Below, piece by piece: positions 34,270 to 41,581 of a DNA stretch of 64,000 nt. Position 1 is the first letter of the stretch; every line of letters starts with the position of its first letter. The notes below the pieces were generated by a model. The model worked only from the letters and a program-made list of their open reading frames with translations. It made no database searches and was not told the origin of the DNA. A program made the translations under genes and the position numbers. The DNA comes from Qipengyuania aestuarii (GTDB taxonomy: Bacteria; Pseudomonadota; Alphaproteobacteria; Sphingomonadales; Sphingomonadaceae), in the NCBI RefSeq assembly GCF_019711535.1, contig NZ_JAIGNP010000001.1:868001-932000 (forward strand), read 5' to 3'.

Positions 34270-34755
34270 TTCGCGTACCACGGCTTCGCCTGCTTCGCGC
34301 TGCCGGCGCAATTCGGCTTTCAGTTTTGCCGGATCCTGCGCAAATACAAATCCGAAGCTGACGCCGCCTTCCTTGCCGATAGTCGCATGATGCAGCTTAT
34401 GCGCTTGGACCAGCCGCTTGGCATACCCCTTTTTCGGAACCCAGCGAAAGTAACGCTGATGGACCAGCCCGTCATGAACGAAGGTGTAGATCAGCCCGTA
34501 GCAGGTTATTCCAAACGCAATCCACCAGAGCAGATCCGACCACACATAACCGATGGCAAACATGGCGAACACGATCGTCCCGAAGGTTACGGCGTAGAGA
34601 TCGTTTTTCTCGAAAATATTATCGTGCGGCTCGTGGTGATCCCGATGCCAGCCCCAACCCCAGCCATGCATGACGTATTTATGCGCCCACCAGGCGAATA
34701 CCTCCATGCCGAGGATGGAAAGAAAAACGGTGAGTAGGATGGCTGGAACGGTCAT
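34255..34755 (-). CDS. crtZ: Beta-carotene hydroxylase CrtZ
   Basis: From the ATG at 34755 the enzyme has 166 residues. It belongs to the di-iron fatty-acid-hydroxylase superfamily, with histidine motifs HKYVMHGWG, HRDHHEPHD, HDGLVHQRY and HKLHHA in the correct order for CrtZ. It adds 3-hydroxyls to beta-ionone rings. With CrtW it leads to astaxanthin. The start overlaps the crtW stop by four bases (ATGA), which makes the pair a coupled unit. Confidence 0.95.
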   Translation of the reverse strand: MTVPAILLTVFLSILGMEVFAWWAHKYVMHGWGWGWHRDHHEPHDNIFEKNDLYAVTFGTIVFAMFAIGYVWSDLLWWIAFGITCYGLIYTFVHDGLVHQRYFRWVPKKGYAKRLVQAHKLHHATIGKEGGVSFGFVFAQDPAKLKAELRRQREAGEAVVRESAGA

Positions 34756-35525
34756 GCTGTCACTTGTTCGTCGCGGGATGCCTGCCGACGCGCCGCCGGC
34801 AAATGCCACCATGGTACATTGGGTGCCAGGTGATGTTCGTGGTGATAGCCGAAATGAAAGCAGGTGGCGAGAGATGCCGCGGTTCCGAAATTGTCGGAGC
34901 GGGCGTTGTGCCGGTCAGCGAAGCGATCTTCTCCATGCCGGTGGGGGCGAAAAGTCCCGAAATAGAAAAGCTGCATAGACGATGCGATCGCAGGCATACC
35001 GTATAACAGAACAATCTTCTCGATCGGAACGCCGAAGGCAAGCCAGTACGTCAGCACGACGGTGAAAACGAAAACAACCGACTGCCAACCGAAATAACGT
35101 TTCAGGAATTGGCCGTACCAAGGCCAGAAGTGCGATGGGTGATCTGCGCTGAAGTCGGGATCATCCGGGCTACCCGGCACGCGGTGATGGGCGAAATGGG
35201 CATCGCGCATCCGCCGCCAGGAAAAGCCCGCGTAGATGAAAAGCAAAAGGCCCCCGATCATATCGTTCACCCGACCGCCGCGGGGCACCAGCGAGCCATG
35301 CATCGCATCGTGGCTGACTATGAAAAGACCAACCGACAGCCAGCATTGGAGCAAGGCCATGGCCAAGGCCAGCGGAAGGCTTGCCCAGCGAAGCTCGAAA
35401 ACGAACATGGCATAAGCGTGCAGGCAGGCCCACGCGGCGACGATCGCTAACGCCAGGACAAGACCGGTCGCTGCCTGTCGGCGGGCCGAAAGCGGCAATT
35501 TCGAAACCTGATTTCTTTCCCGCAT
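34752..35525 (-). CDS. crtW: Beta-carotene ketolase CrtW
   Basis: The 257-residue polytopic enzyme carries the CrtW histidine clusters HDAMHGS (near residue 74), HFAHHR (near 109) and FGYHHEHHLAPNVPWWHLP (near 226). It introduces 4-keto groups in beta-carotene, giving canthaxanthin or, with CrtZ, astaxanthin. The rest of the carotenoid pathway (crtE, B, I, Y) is not in the window. The thioesterase gene lies 40 bases upstream on the same strand. Confidence 0.96.
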   Translation of the reverse strand: MRERNQVSKLPLSARRQAATGLVLALAIVAAWACLHAYAMFVFELRWASLPLALAMALLQCWLSVGLFIVSHDAMHGSLVPRGGRVNDMIGGLLLFIYAGFSWRRMRDAHFAHHRVPGSPDDPDFSADHPSHFWPWYGQFLKRYFGWQSVVFVFTVVLTYWLAFGVPIEKIVLLYGMPAIASSMQLFYFGTFRPHRHGEDRFADRHNARSDNFGTAASLATCFHFGYHHEHHLAPNVPWWHLPAARRQASRDEQVTA

Positions 35526-35565
35526 ACGGTCTATATAGGTTGCCGGGCGGCCCAGCGCAAAAGAC

Positions 35566-35988
35566 TTAGTCTGCGGCGACCCCGCTCTTGCGACAAATCC
35601 CGAAATATTTTTCCGCTACATCGGCACTGATGCGCGCGGGGCGATGACTGTCGGCATCGAGGCAGCACCACATGCTTTTCACTTCTGCCAGGACATCTTC
35701 GCCGCGGCGAATCACCGTGTTGTAGAAGCTGCGCGCGCCTTTTATCTTTTCCAGCACCGTTTCCGCGATCACCTCGTCATCTAGGAACGCTGGTTTGCGA
35801 TAGGTTATCTCGTGCTTGAGCGCGACCCATGCCTTGCTGGCGACTTCGTCCGCCGGCGCGAGCTTTTGCCAGTGCGCCAGCACCGTGTCCTGCACCCAGT
35901 TCAGGTAGCGCGCATTGTTCACGTGCCCCATGAAATCGATATCGCCGGGAAGGACCTTGATCGGGAAGCTGAATGGCTTTGCTGACAT
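35566..35988 (-). CDS. Acyl-CoA thioesterase (4HBT hot-dog fold)
   Basis: The 140-residue protein has the 4-hydroxybenzoyl-CoA thioesterase signature DIDFMGHVNNARYLNWVQD at residues 16-34, with the catalytic Asp at the start. It hydrolyses acyl-CoAs; the substrate cannot be predicted. Family length and fold agree. It lies 40 bases upstream of crtW on the same strand, but no functional tie to carotenoids is apparent. Confidence 0.9.
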   Translation of the reverse strand: MSAKPFSFPIKVLPGDIDFMGHVNNARYLNWVQDTVLAHWQKLAPADEVASKAWVALKHEITYRKPAFLDDEVIAETVLEKIKGARSFYNTVIRRGEDVLAEVKSMWCCLDADSHRPARISADVAEKYFGICRKSGVAAD

Positions 35989-36077
35989 GAATGTAAGTAA
36001 AGCACAGAAAGGTTAAGTTTGGAAGACTCTGGATTTGCCTTTTTGCTCCCGGCGCGATCCGGGACCACAACGATGGC

Positions 36078-37514
36078 ATGGCAAGCAAACCACGGACACT
36101 CTACGAGAAAATTTGGGACGCTCATGTCGTCGAACGGCATGATGATGGCACATGCCTGGTCTATATCGACCGTCACCTCGTACACGAGGTGACGAGCCCG
36201 CAGGCGTTCGAGGCGCTCCGCCTTGCGGGCCGCAAGGTCCGCCGTCCCGATCTCACGCTCGCTGTCCCCGATCACAATCTGCCAACGACCGCCCGAACTG
36301 ACGAGGCTGGGCGGCGGCTGCCGATCGAAGATCAGCAAAGCGCGGCGCAACTCGCCGCGCTTGAGCGAAACGCGCCTTCTTTCGGCATCCACTACATCGA
36401 CGCTGTCGCGCCTGAACAGGGCATCGTGCATGTGGTCGGGCCCGAGCAGGGGTTCTCCCTTCCGGGGACGACAATCGTTTGCGGGGACAGCCATACGGCC
36501 GCGCATGGCGGTATCGGCGCCCTCGCCTTCGGTATCGGCACGAGCGAAGTCGAGCATGTCTTGGCGACCCAGACGCTGCTGCTACGCCCCAGCAAGACGA
36601 TGGAAGTCCGGGTCGAAGGCGCGCTCGGACCCGGGGTCACACCCAAGGATCTCATTCTCCATATTATCGGAGTGATCGGAACCGCCGGGGGTACGGGACA
36701 TGTCATCGAATATCGCGGCGAGGTCTTCGAAAGAATGAGCGTCGAAGGCCGACTTACCGTTTGCAATATGAGCATTGAGGGCGGCGCGCGGGCAGGCCTC
36801 ATAGCGCCCGATGACACGATATTCGCCTATCTGAAAGGCCGTCCTTATTCGCCCACTGGCGAGGCTTGGGAAAAAGCGATCGACTGGTGGCGCTCCCTCG
36901 CGACCGATGACGGTGCGCGATTTGACAAGAGTGTCGTCATCGACGCGTCGGAGATCGAGCCTACCGTCAGCTGGGGGACCAGCCCCGAAGATGTCGTACC
37001 AATCGGCGGGAAAGTGCCCGCCCCCGAAAGCTTTGCCGACCAGGCCAAGAAGGACGCTGCGCGCAAAAGCCTCGATTACATGGGCCTCGAACCAGGCACG
37101 CCGATGGAATCGGTTCCCATCGAGAATATCTTCATAGGATCATGCACGAACAGCCGGATCGAGGATCTGCGTGCGGCCGCTGCAGTTCTGAAGGGCCGGA
37201 CCAAGGCCGAGAATGTCCGCTGGGCGATTGCCGTGCCCGGATCAGGCTTGGTCAAGCGCCAGGCCGAAGAGGAAGGGCTCGATCGCATTTTCACGGACGC
37301 CGGTTTCGAATGGCGCGAGCCGGGTTGTTCGGCCTGCCTCGCGATGAATCCGGACAAGGTGCCCGCCGGCGAAAGATGCGCATCGACGTCGAACCGCAAT
37401 TTTGTGGGGCGGCAGGGTCCCGGAGCGCGCACCCATCTGCTCAGTCCGGCGATGGCTGCGGCGGCGGCGGTGACAGGTCATTTGACCGATGTGCGCAAGC
37501 TGATGGGCACGTGA
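36078..37514 (+). CDS. leuC: 3-isopropylmalate dehydratase large subunit
   Basis: The 478-residue protein shows the aconitase-type fold with the 4Fe-4S ligands in [11 protein letters not shown] (Cys near residue 354) and in [12 protein letters not shown] (Cys near 416 and 419). The N-terminus contains [10 protein letters not shown] and [17 protein letters not shown]. It isomerises 2- to 3-isopropylmalate in leucine biosynthesis together with LeuD. The gene starts the plus-strand run leuC-ORF-leuD-qor. Confidence 0.97.
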   Translation: MASKPRTLYEKIWDAHVVERHDDGTCLVYIDRHLVHEVTSPQAFEALRLAGRKVRRPDLTLAVPDHNLPTTARTDEAGRRLPIEDQQSAAQLAALERNAPSFGIHYIDAVAPEQGIVHVVGPEQGFSLPGTTIVCGDSHTAAHGGIGALAFGIGTSEVEHVLATQTLLLRPSKTMEVRVEGALGPGVTPKDLILHIIGVIGTAGGTGHVIEYRGEVFERMSVEGRLTVCNMSIEGGARAGLIAPDDTIFAYLKGRPYSPTGEAWEKAIDWWRSLATDDGARFDKSVVIDASEIEPTVSWGTSPEDVVPIGGKVPAPESFADQAKKDAARKSLDYMGLEPGTPMESVPIENIFIGSCTNSRIEDLRAAAAVLKGRTKAENVRWAIAVPGSGLVKRQAEEEGLDRIFTDAGFEWREPGCSACLAMNPDKVPAGERCASTSNRNFVGRQGPGARTHLLSPAMAAAAAVTGHLTDVRKLMGT

Positions 37515-37553
37515 CCCCTTGCCCTCATCCGCGCCAAATACCATGAGGGAAGC

Positions 37554-37712
37554 ATGACGAAACTTCCCAACGGCAAGGCCGCAATCGCTGGGGCCATCGG
37601 CTCCGCCGCCATCGCTGCAGCGCTGCTTTACGCAAACAAGCGCCGCGAACGTAAGAACAAGCCCGATCAGGCGGGAAAAATTCCCTCGGGCGAGAATCCG
37701 GAGACCGATTGA
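37554..37712 (+). CDS. 52-aa single-helix protein between leuC and leuD
   Basis: The ORF starts ATG at 37554, with GAGGGA three bases upstream, and encodes one hydrophobic stretch ([18 protein letters not shown]) followed by the basic NKRRERKNK and an acidic tail. Its TGA shares a base with the leuD ATG, so it is in tight coupling. No family was recognised; it may be a small membrane-anchored protein. Its good ribosome binding site and overlap support it. Confidence 0.65.
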   Translation: MTKLPNGKAAIAGAIGSAAIAAALLYANKRRERKNKPDQAGKIPSGENPETD

Positions 37713-38323
37713 TGAAGCAGGTATCGACAATCCACGGCCGCGCCATTCCGCTTGGCCTCAAGAACGTCGATACCGATGTCATCATTCCCGCCCACTGGCT
37801 GAAAACGGTAAGCCGCGAAGGACTTGGCCGAGGCGCTTTCGAAACTATTCGGCAAGCGCCCGGCAACCCCTTCGATGTCGAAGACTTTGCCAACGCCCCC
37901 ATTCTCATCGCGGGCGACAATTTCGGCTGCGGCTCCAGCCGGGAACATGCCGCCTGGGCCATGTTGGACATGGGGCTCACTGCGGTGATCGCGCCCAGCT
38001 TTTCCGACATTTTTTCCGGCAATGCGTTCAAGAACGGCATCCTTGCGGTCGAATTGCCGCAGGATCAGGTCGACCGCCTTCTCGAAGTGGCGAAGGATCA
38101 CGCAATCACCATCGATCTGGAAAACCAGGTCGTGACCACCCCCTTTCAGGACCGCTTCGCTTTCGACATCGATCCCTTTCGCAAGCATTGCCTCACCAAC
38201 GGGCTTGATGAAATCGGACTGACGTTGGAGCGTGATGCGGTCATCGAAGAACACGAAACAGAGCGTGCAGCCGGATTACCCTGGCTAGACGCGTCCCGAA
38301 AAAACCGGAGAGAACACGCATGA
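37712..38323 (+). CDS. leuD: 3-isopropylmalate dehydratase small subunit
   Basis: The ATG at 37712 gives 203 residues, beginning [20 protein letters not shown]. The conserved small-subunit motifs are [36 protein letters not shown] and [14 protein letters not shown]. It pairs with LeuC. The next gene overlaps its stop by four bases. Confidence 0.97.
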   Translation: MKQVSTIHGRAIPLGLKNVDTDVIIPAHWLKTVSREGLGRGAFETIRQAPGNPFDVEDFANAPILIAGDNFGCGSSREHAAWAMLDMGLTAVIAPSFSDIFSGNAFKNGILAVELPQDQVDRLLEVAKDHAITIDLENQVVTTPFQDRFAFDIDPFRKHCLTNGLDEIGLTLERDAVIEEHETERAAGLPWLDASRKNRREHA

Positions 38324-39318
38324 AATCAGTCCTGTCGAAAGAAACCGGCGGCCCCGAAACGCTCGTCGTCGAAGAGATCGAAATTCCTGCTCCCGGAAAG
38401 GGCGAAGTTCTGATCGATGTCGCCGCCTGCGCCATCAACTTCCCCGACACGCTGATTATCCGCGACATGTATCAGTTCAAGCCGCCCCGCCCCTTCGCGC
38501 CGGGCGGCGAGATATCCGGCACGATCGAACAACTGGGTGAGGGCGTCGAGGGGTTTGCCGTCGGCGACCGGGTCATATGCGGACTGGGCAATGGCGGCTT
38601 GCAGGAAAAGGTCGTCGCACCCGCGGCCAAGCTTTTCAAAGTTCCCGATGGCATCGACCTGGTGCAGGCCTCTGCACTCCTGATGACCTACGGGACGACG
38701 ATCCACGGCCTAAAGGATCGCGGCAATATCAAGGAAGGCGAAACCGTGCTGATCCTTGGCGCTGCGGGCGGTGTGGGGCTCTCGGCAATCGAATTAGCGA
38801 AGGCCTATGGTTGCCGCGTGGTCGCCGCCGTGTCGACCGAAGAAAAGGCCGAGGTCGCACGCAATGCGGGCGCCGATGAAGTGGTGATCTATCCGCGCGC
38901 GCCGTTCGACAAGGATACGTCGAAAAAGCTGGCCAGCGATTTCAAGGAAGCGGTTGGGCCCAATGGCGCCGATATCGTGTACGACATCGTCGGCGGCGAT
39001 TATTCAGAGCCCGCGCTCCGTTCGATCGCTTGGGAAGGCCGCTTCCTGGTTGTCGGTTTCCCGGCCGGTATCGCCAAGATGCCGCTAAACCTCACCCTCT
39101 TGAAAAGCTGCGACATTCGCGGCGTATTCTGGGGCGCATTCACAGCGCGCGAACCGGAGCGCAATAACGCCAACATCGCCGAATTGTTCGACCTTTGGAA
39201 GGCTGGCAAGATCAGTCCCTTGATCAGCGAAACCTATCCGATCGAACGCGCTCACGAAGCGATCACCAAGCTTGAGAACCGCGGCGCGATCGGAAAGCTC
39301 GTGGTCACGATGGAATAA
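38320..39318 (+). CDS. Zinc-free quinone oxidoreductase (QOR family, MDR superfamily)
   Basis: The 332-residue protein is a medium-chain reductase lacking the catalytic zinc ligands. It has the N-terminal lobe [20 protein letters not shown] and the NADPH-binding motif [16 protein letters not shown] near residue 142. Members reduce quinones or enoyl substrates with NADPH. It overlaps leuD by four bases, so it is co-expressed with leucine synthesis, for which no metabolic reason is evident. Confidence 0.92.
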   Translation: MKSVLSKETGGPETLVVEEIEIPAPGKGEVLIDVAACAINFPDTLIIRDMYQFKPPRPFAPGGEISGTIEQLGEGVEGFAVGDRVICGLGNGGLQEKVVAPAAKLFKVPDGIDLVQASALLMTYGTTIHGLKDRGNIKEGETVLILGAAGGVGLSAIELAKAYGCRVVAAVSTEEKAEVARNAGADEVVIYPRAPFDKDTSKKLASDFKEAVGPNGADIVYDIVGGDYSEPALRSIAWEGRFLVVGFPAGIAKMPLNLTLLKSCDIRGVFWGAFTAREPERNNANIAELFDLWKAGKISPLISETYPIERAHEAITKLENRGAIGKLVVTME

Positions 39319-39388
39319 TCGCGCCTACATCCTTGCCGCTCGCGCGGAGCGTCCCTATTCGGATGGCAAATGCTTCAAGGGAAATGAC

Positions 39389-39715
39389 ATGACCGATTTC
39401 AAGGACCGCGAACGCGGCGAGGAAACCAAATTCGCCTTCGATCAGGAAAACGAATTCAAGATCGCCGCCCGCCGCAACCGGCTTCTCGGGGAATGGGCCG
39501 CCGAGAAGATGGGGCTCACTGCCGAGGAAACCGACGCTTACAAGAAAGCGGTCGTACAAGCCGATTTCGAAGAAGCGGGCGACGAAGATGTAGTGCGCAA
39601 ACTGCTGGGCGATCTGACCGCTGCCGAATGCGATGTGAGCGAAGCCGATATCCGTGCCAAGCTGGATGACTGCACCATTGAGGCGCGTCGCCAGTTCATG
39701 AGCGATCAGAAGTAA
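39389..39715 (+). CDS. F1-ATPase inhibitor subunit zeta (DUF1476)
   Basis: From the ATG at 39389 the protein has 108 residues beginning MTDFKDRERGEETKFAFDQE, the conserved opening of the alphaproteobacterial zeta subunit (DUF1476). It continues FKIAARRNRLLGEWAAEKMG. The zeta protein of Paracoccus binds F1 and blocks ATP hydrolysis. It is followed four bases later by a BolA gene. An earlier in-frame start inside the preceding gene is not supported. Confidence 0.93.
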   Translation: MTDFKDRERGEETKFAFDQENEFKIAARRNRLLGEWAAEKMGLTAEETDAYKKAVVQADFEEAGDEDVVRKLLGDLTAAECDVSEADIRAKLDDCTIEARRQFMSDQK

Positions 39716-39719
39716 TCCC

Positions 39720-39953
39720 ATGCCGATGCCAGCCGAAGACATCGTCGCGTTGATTGAGGCCGCGCTTCCGGGCGCGACAGTCGAGATGCGCGATCTAGCA
39801 GGCGATAATGATCATTGGGCAGCCAAGGTCATCGCCCCGCAATTCGCGGGAAAGACCAGGGTAGCGCAGCACAAGCTGGTTTACGAGGCGCTAGGTGAAC
39901 GGATGGGCGGCGAACTCCACGCCTTGCAACTCACCACGCAAGCCCCCAACTGA
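39720..39953 (+). CDS. BolA family protein
   Basis: The 77-residue protein has the BolA fold: IEAALPGATVEMRDLAGDND, HWAAKVIAPQFAGKT and the motif RVAQHKLVYEALGE with the conserved His. BolA proteins form Fe-S complexes with CGFS glutaredoxins and help Fe-S trafficking. The CGFS glutaredoxin gene follows 39 bases downstream, an established pairing. Confidence 0.92.
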   Translation: MPMPAEDIVALIEAALPGATVEMRDLAGDNDHWAAKVIAPQFAGKTRVAQHKLVYEALGERMGGELHALQLTTQAPN

Positions 39954-39992
39954 TCTTCAGACAAATTCAGCAATTCCAAAGGCAGGGCTCAT

Positions 39993-40325
39993 ATGTCCGA
40001 CGTAAATTCGCGCATCTCTGACATCGTAAAGGAAAACGACGTCGTGCTCTTCATGAAGGGCACGCCGCTTTTTCCGCAATGCGGCTTCTCCAGCCGCGCG
40101 GTGGCAATTCTTGATCATTGCGGCGTCGCTTACGAGAGCGTCGATGTTCTGCAGGACATGGAAATCCGCCAGGGCATCAAGTCCTATTCCGACTGGCCGA
40201 CCATTCCCCAGCTCTACGTCAAAGGTGAATTCCTCGGCGGCAGCGACATCATGATGGAAATGTTCGAAGCTGGCGAACTTAAGCAGCTTATGGATGAAAA
40301 GAACGTCGCCAAAGCCGAAAGCTGA
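39993..40325 (+). CDS. grxD: Monothiol glutaredoxin (Grx4, CGFS type)
   Basis: The 110-residue protein has LFMKGTPLFPQCGFSSRAV near residue 20, with the CGFS active site at about residues 30-33. The glutathione-binding WPTIPQLYVKGEFLGGSDI follows. It carries a 2Fe-2S cluster and acts with BolA in Fe-S delivery. It is the last gene before the strong terminator. Confidence 0.96.
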   Translation: MSDVNSRISDIVKENDVVLFMKGTPLFPQCGFSSRAVAILDHCGVAYESVDVLQDMEIRQGIKSYSDWPTIPQLYVKGEFLGGSDIMMEMFEAGELKQLMDEKNVAKAES

Positions 40326-40347
40326 TGTCCCTTCACCGAGTAAAAAC

Positions 40348-40385
40348 AAAACCCGCCCGGGGGACTACCGGGCGGGTTTTTTATT
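40348..40385 (+). terminator. Strong rho-independent terminator after grxD
   Basis: AAACCCGCCCGG pairs with CCGGGCGGGTTT, a 12-bp stem with a seven-base loop, followed by TTTTTT. It ends the leuC-to-grxD unit about 25 bases after the stop. Confidence 0.93.
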
Positions 40386-40600
40386 GGGGAGGCGAGCGCT
40401 GAAAGCTTGCTCGCCTCGAAGACTATCAGGGACGGATTTCACTATGCAGAGCCCGTGCCAGCTTGCGCTCATCCCCCGCCTGCCTGGCATCACGATGGTT
40501 AACATGGATGCCGGCACACGCTGACCTGTAAAATATACCGACAGGATGCGTCACTCTCCCCGCTTGGCAAGCGTCTCTGTTGGCGGCAGACTGGCAGACG

Positions 40601-41383
40601 ATGACCAGTTCAAGAACCGATGATGCCGAAGGAATACCCGCCGCCACAGTGATCGTGTTTCGCGATGCGCCCAGCGCTGGGCCGCCGGAAATCCTGATGA
40701 CGATCCGGTCCAGAGAGCTTGTCTTCGCCGGGGGGATGGCCGTTTTTCCGGGCGGGCGCGTCGATCCGAGCGATTATGAACTCGGCGCCATGATCGGCGG
40801 TCCGCTCGACCCGGAAGAGGCCGCTCATCAGATCGCCGTGGTCCGCGAAACGCTGGAGGAGACGGGCCTCGTCATCGGCCTGTCTGGCGAAATAGACTCC
40901 GACAAGGCCCGCCGCGCACGGTCCTACCTGCTCCAGACGGGAGATCTGGCAACCGTCCTGGATCATTTCGGCTGGGAACTCGACCTTGATCAGCTTACCC
41001 CCTTCGCGCGCTGGTTTCCGAAGAACGAGCGCCTGACGCGCCTGTTCGACACCCGTTTCTACATCGCCGATCTCGGGACGGGCGCAGTCGAGATCGAGGC
41101 GGATCTGGCGGAGAACACCCACCTTTTCTGGACCAGCGCCCAAGCCGCGCTGGACGCTGCGGAACGCGGCGACATCAAGGTCATCTTCCCTACCCGCCGC
41201 AATCTCGAACGCCTCGCCCAGTTCGACAGTTTCTCGGCTGCGAAAGATCAGGCGGAGCGGATTCCCGTACGCACCATCATGCCTTTCACCGAAGAACGTG
41301 AGGGGACGAAGTGGCTGCGGATCGACGAAGACCTTGGCTATCCGGTAACGGCAGAGGCGCTCGAAACGGTGATGAGGGGCTAG
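40601..41383 (+). CDS. NUDIX hydrolase
   Basis: The 260-residue protein starts at the ATG at 40601. The Nudix core is near residues 50-100: FPGGRVDPSDYE supplies the G of the box, and VVRETLEETGLVIGL carries RExxEExG with a long loop between. The overall look resembles the NUDT19-type coenzyme A or ADP-ribose hydrolase group of about 260 residues. The substrate is unknown. It stands alone between the grxD terminator and the polysaccharide cluster. Confidence 0.9.
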   Translation: MTSSRTDDAEGIPAATVIVFRDAPSAGPPEILMTIRSRELVFAGGMAVFPGGRVDPSDYELGAMIGGPLDPEEAAHQIAVVRETLEETGLVIGLSGEIDSDKARRARSYLLQTGDLATVLDHFGWELDLDQLTPFARWFPKNERLTRLFDTRFYIADLGTGAVEIEADLAENTHLFWTSAQAALDAAERGDIKVIFPTRRNLERLAQFDSFSAAKDQAERIPVRTIMPFTEEREGTKWLRIDEDLGYPVTAEALETVMRG

Positions 41384-41406
41384 CGGAAGGAATCACTGGA
41401 AACTTT

Positions 41407-41420
41407 TGGTACCGCTATCA
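41407..41420. promoter_or_regulatory. LacI/XylR-type operator (xyl-box), upstream site
   Basis: TGGTACCGCTATCA matches the perfect palindrome at 57850 at 12 of 14 positions. It is the first of three sites before the GH3 lipoprotein gene at 41582. Confidence 0.65.
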
Positions 41421-41488
41421 TTATCGTCTGGCAGCGAGATCAGAGCAGCTTATCGTCTGCACGGTAGCTTTGCGAAATTAACCGCAAT

Positions 41489-41502
41489 TGACAGCGCTGT
41501 TC
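41489..41502. promoter_or_regulatory. Weak LacI-type operator-like palindrome
   Basis: The site has the symmetric core ACAGCGCTGT and shares the central AGCGCT with the other boxes, but the flanks differ. It is the weakest of the group. Confidence 0.3.
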
Positions 41503-41517
41503 TCGTTCAATAGCTAA

Positions 41518-41531
41518 TGATAGCGCTCACA
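41518..41531. promoter_or_regulatory. LacI/XylR-type operator, proximal site
   Basis: TGATAGCGCTCACA matches the consensus at 11 of 14 positions, including the core and both ends. It lies 51 bases before the GH3 start codon, where it could block transcription. Confidence 0.6.
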
Positions 41532-41581
41532 TAATTCGCGCGGGGCCGAGCCAAAAGGCAGGCTGCTCTAGGGGAGGGAAA

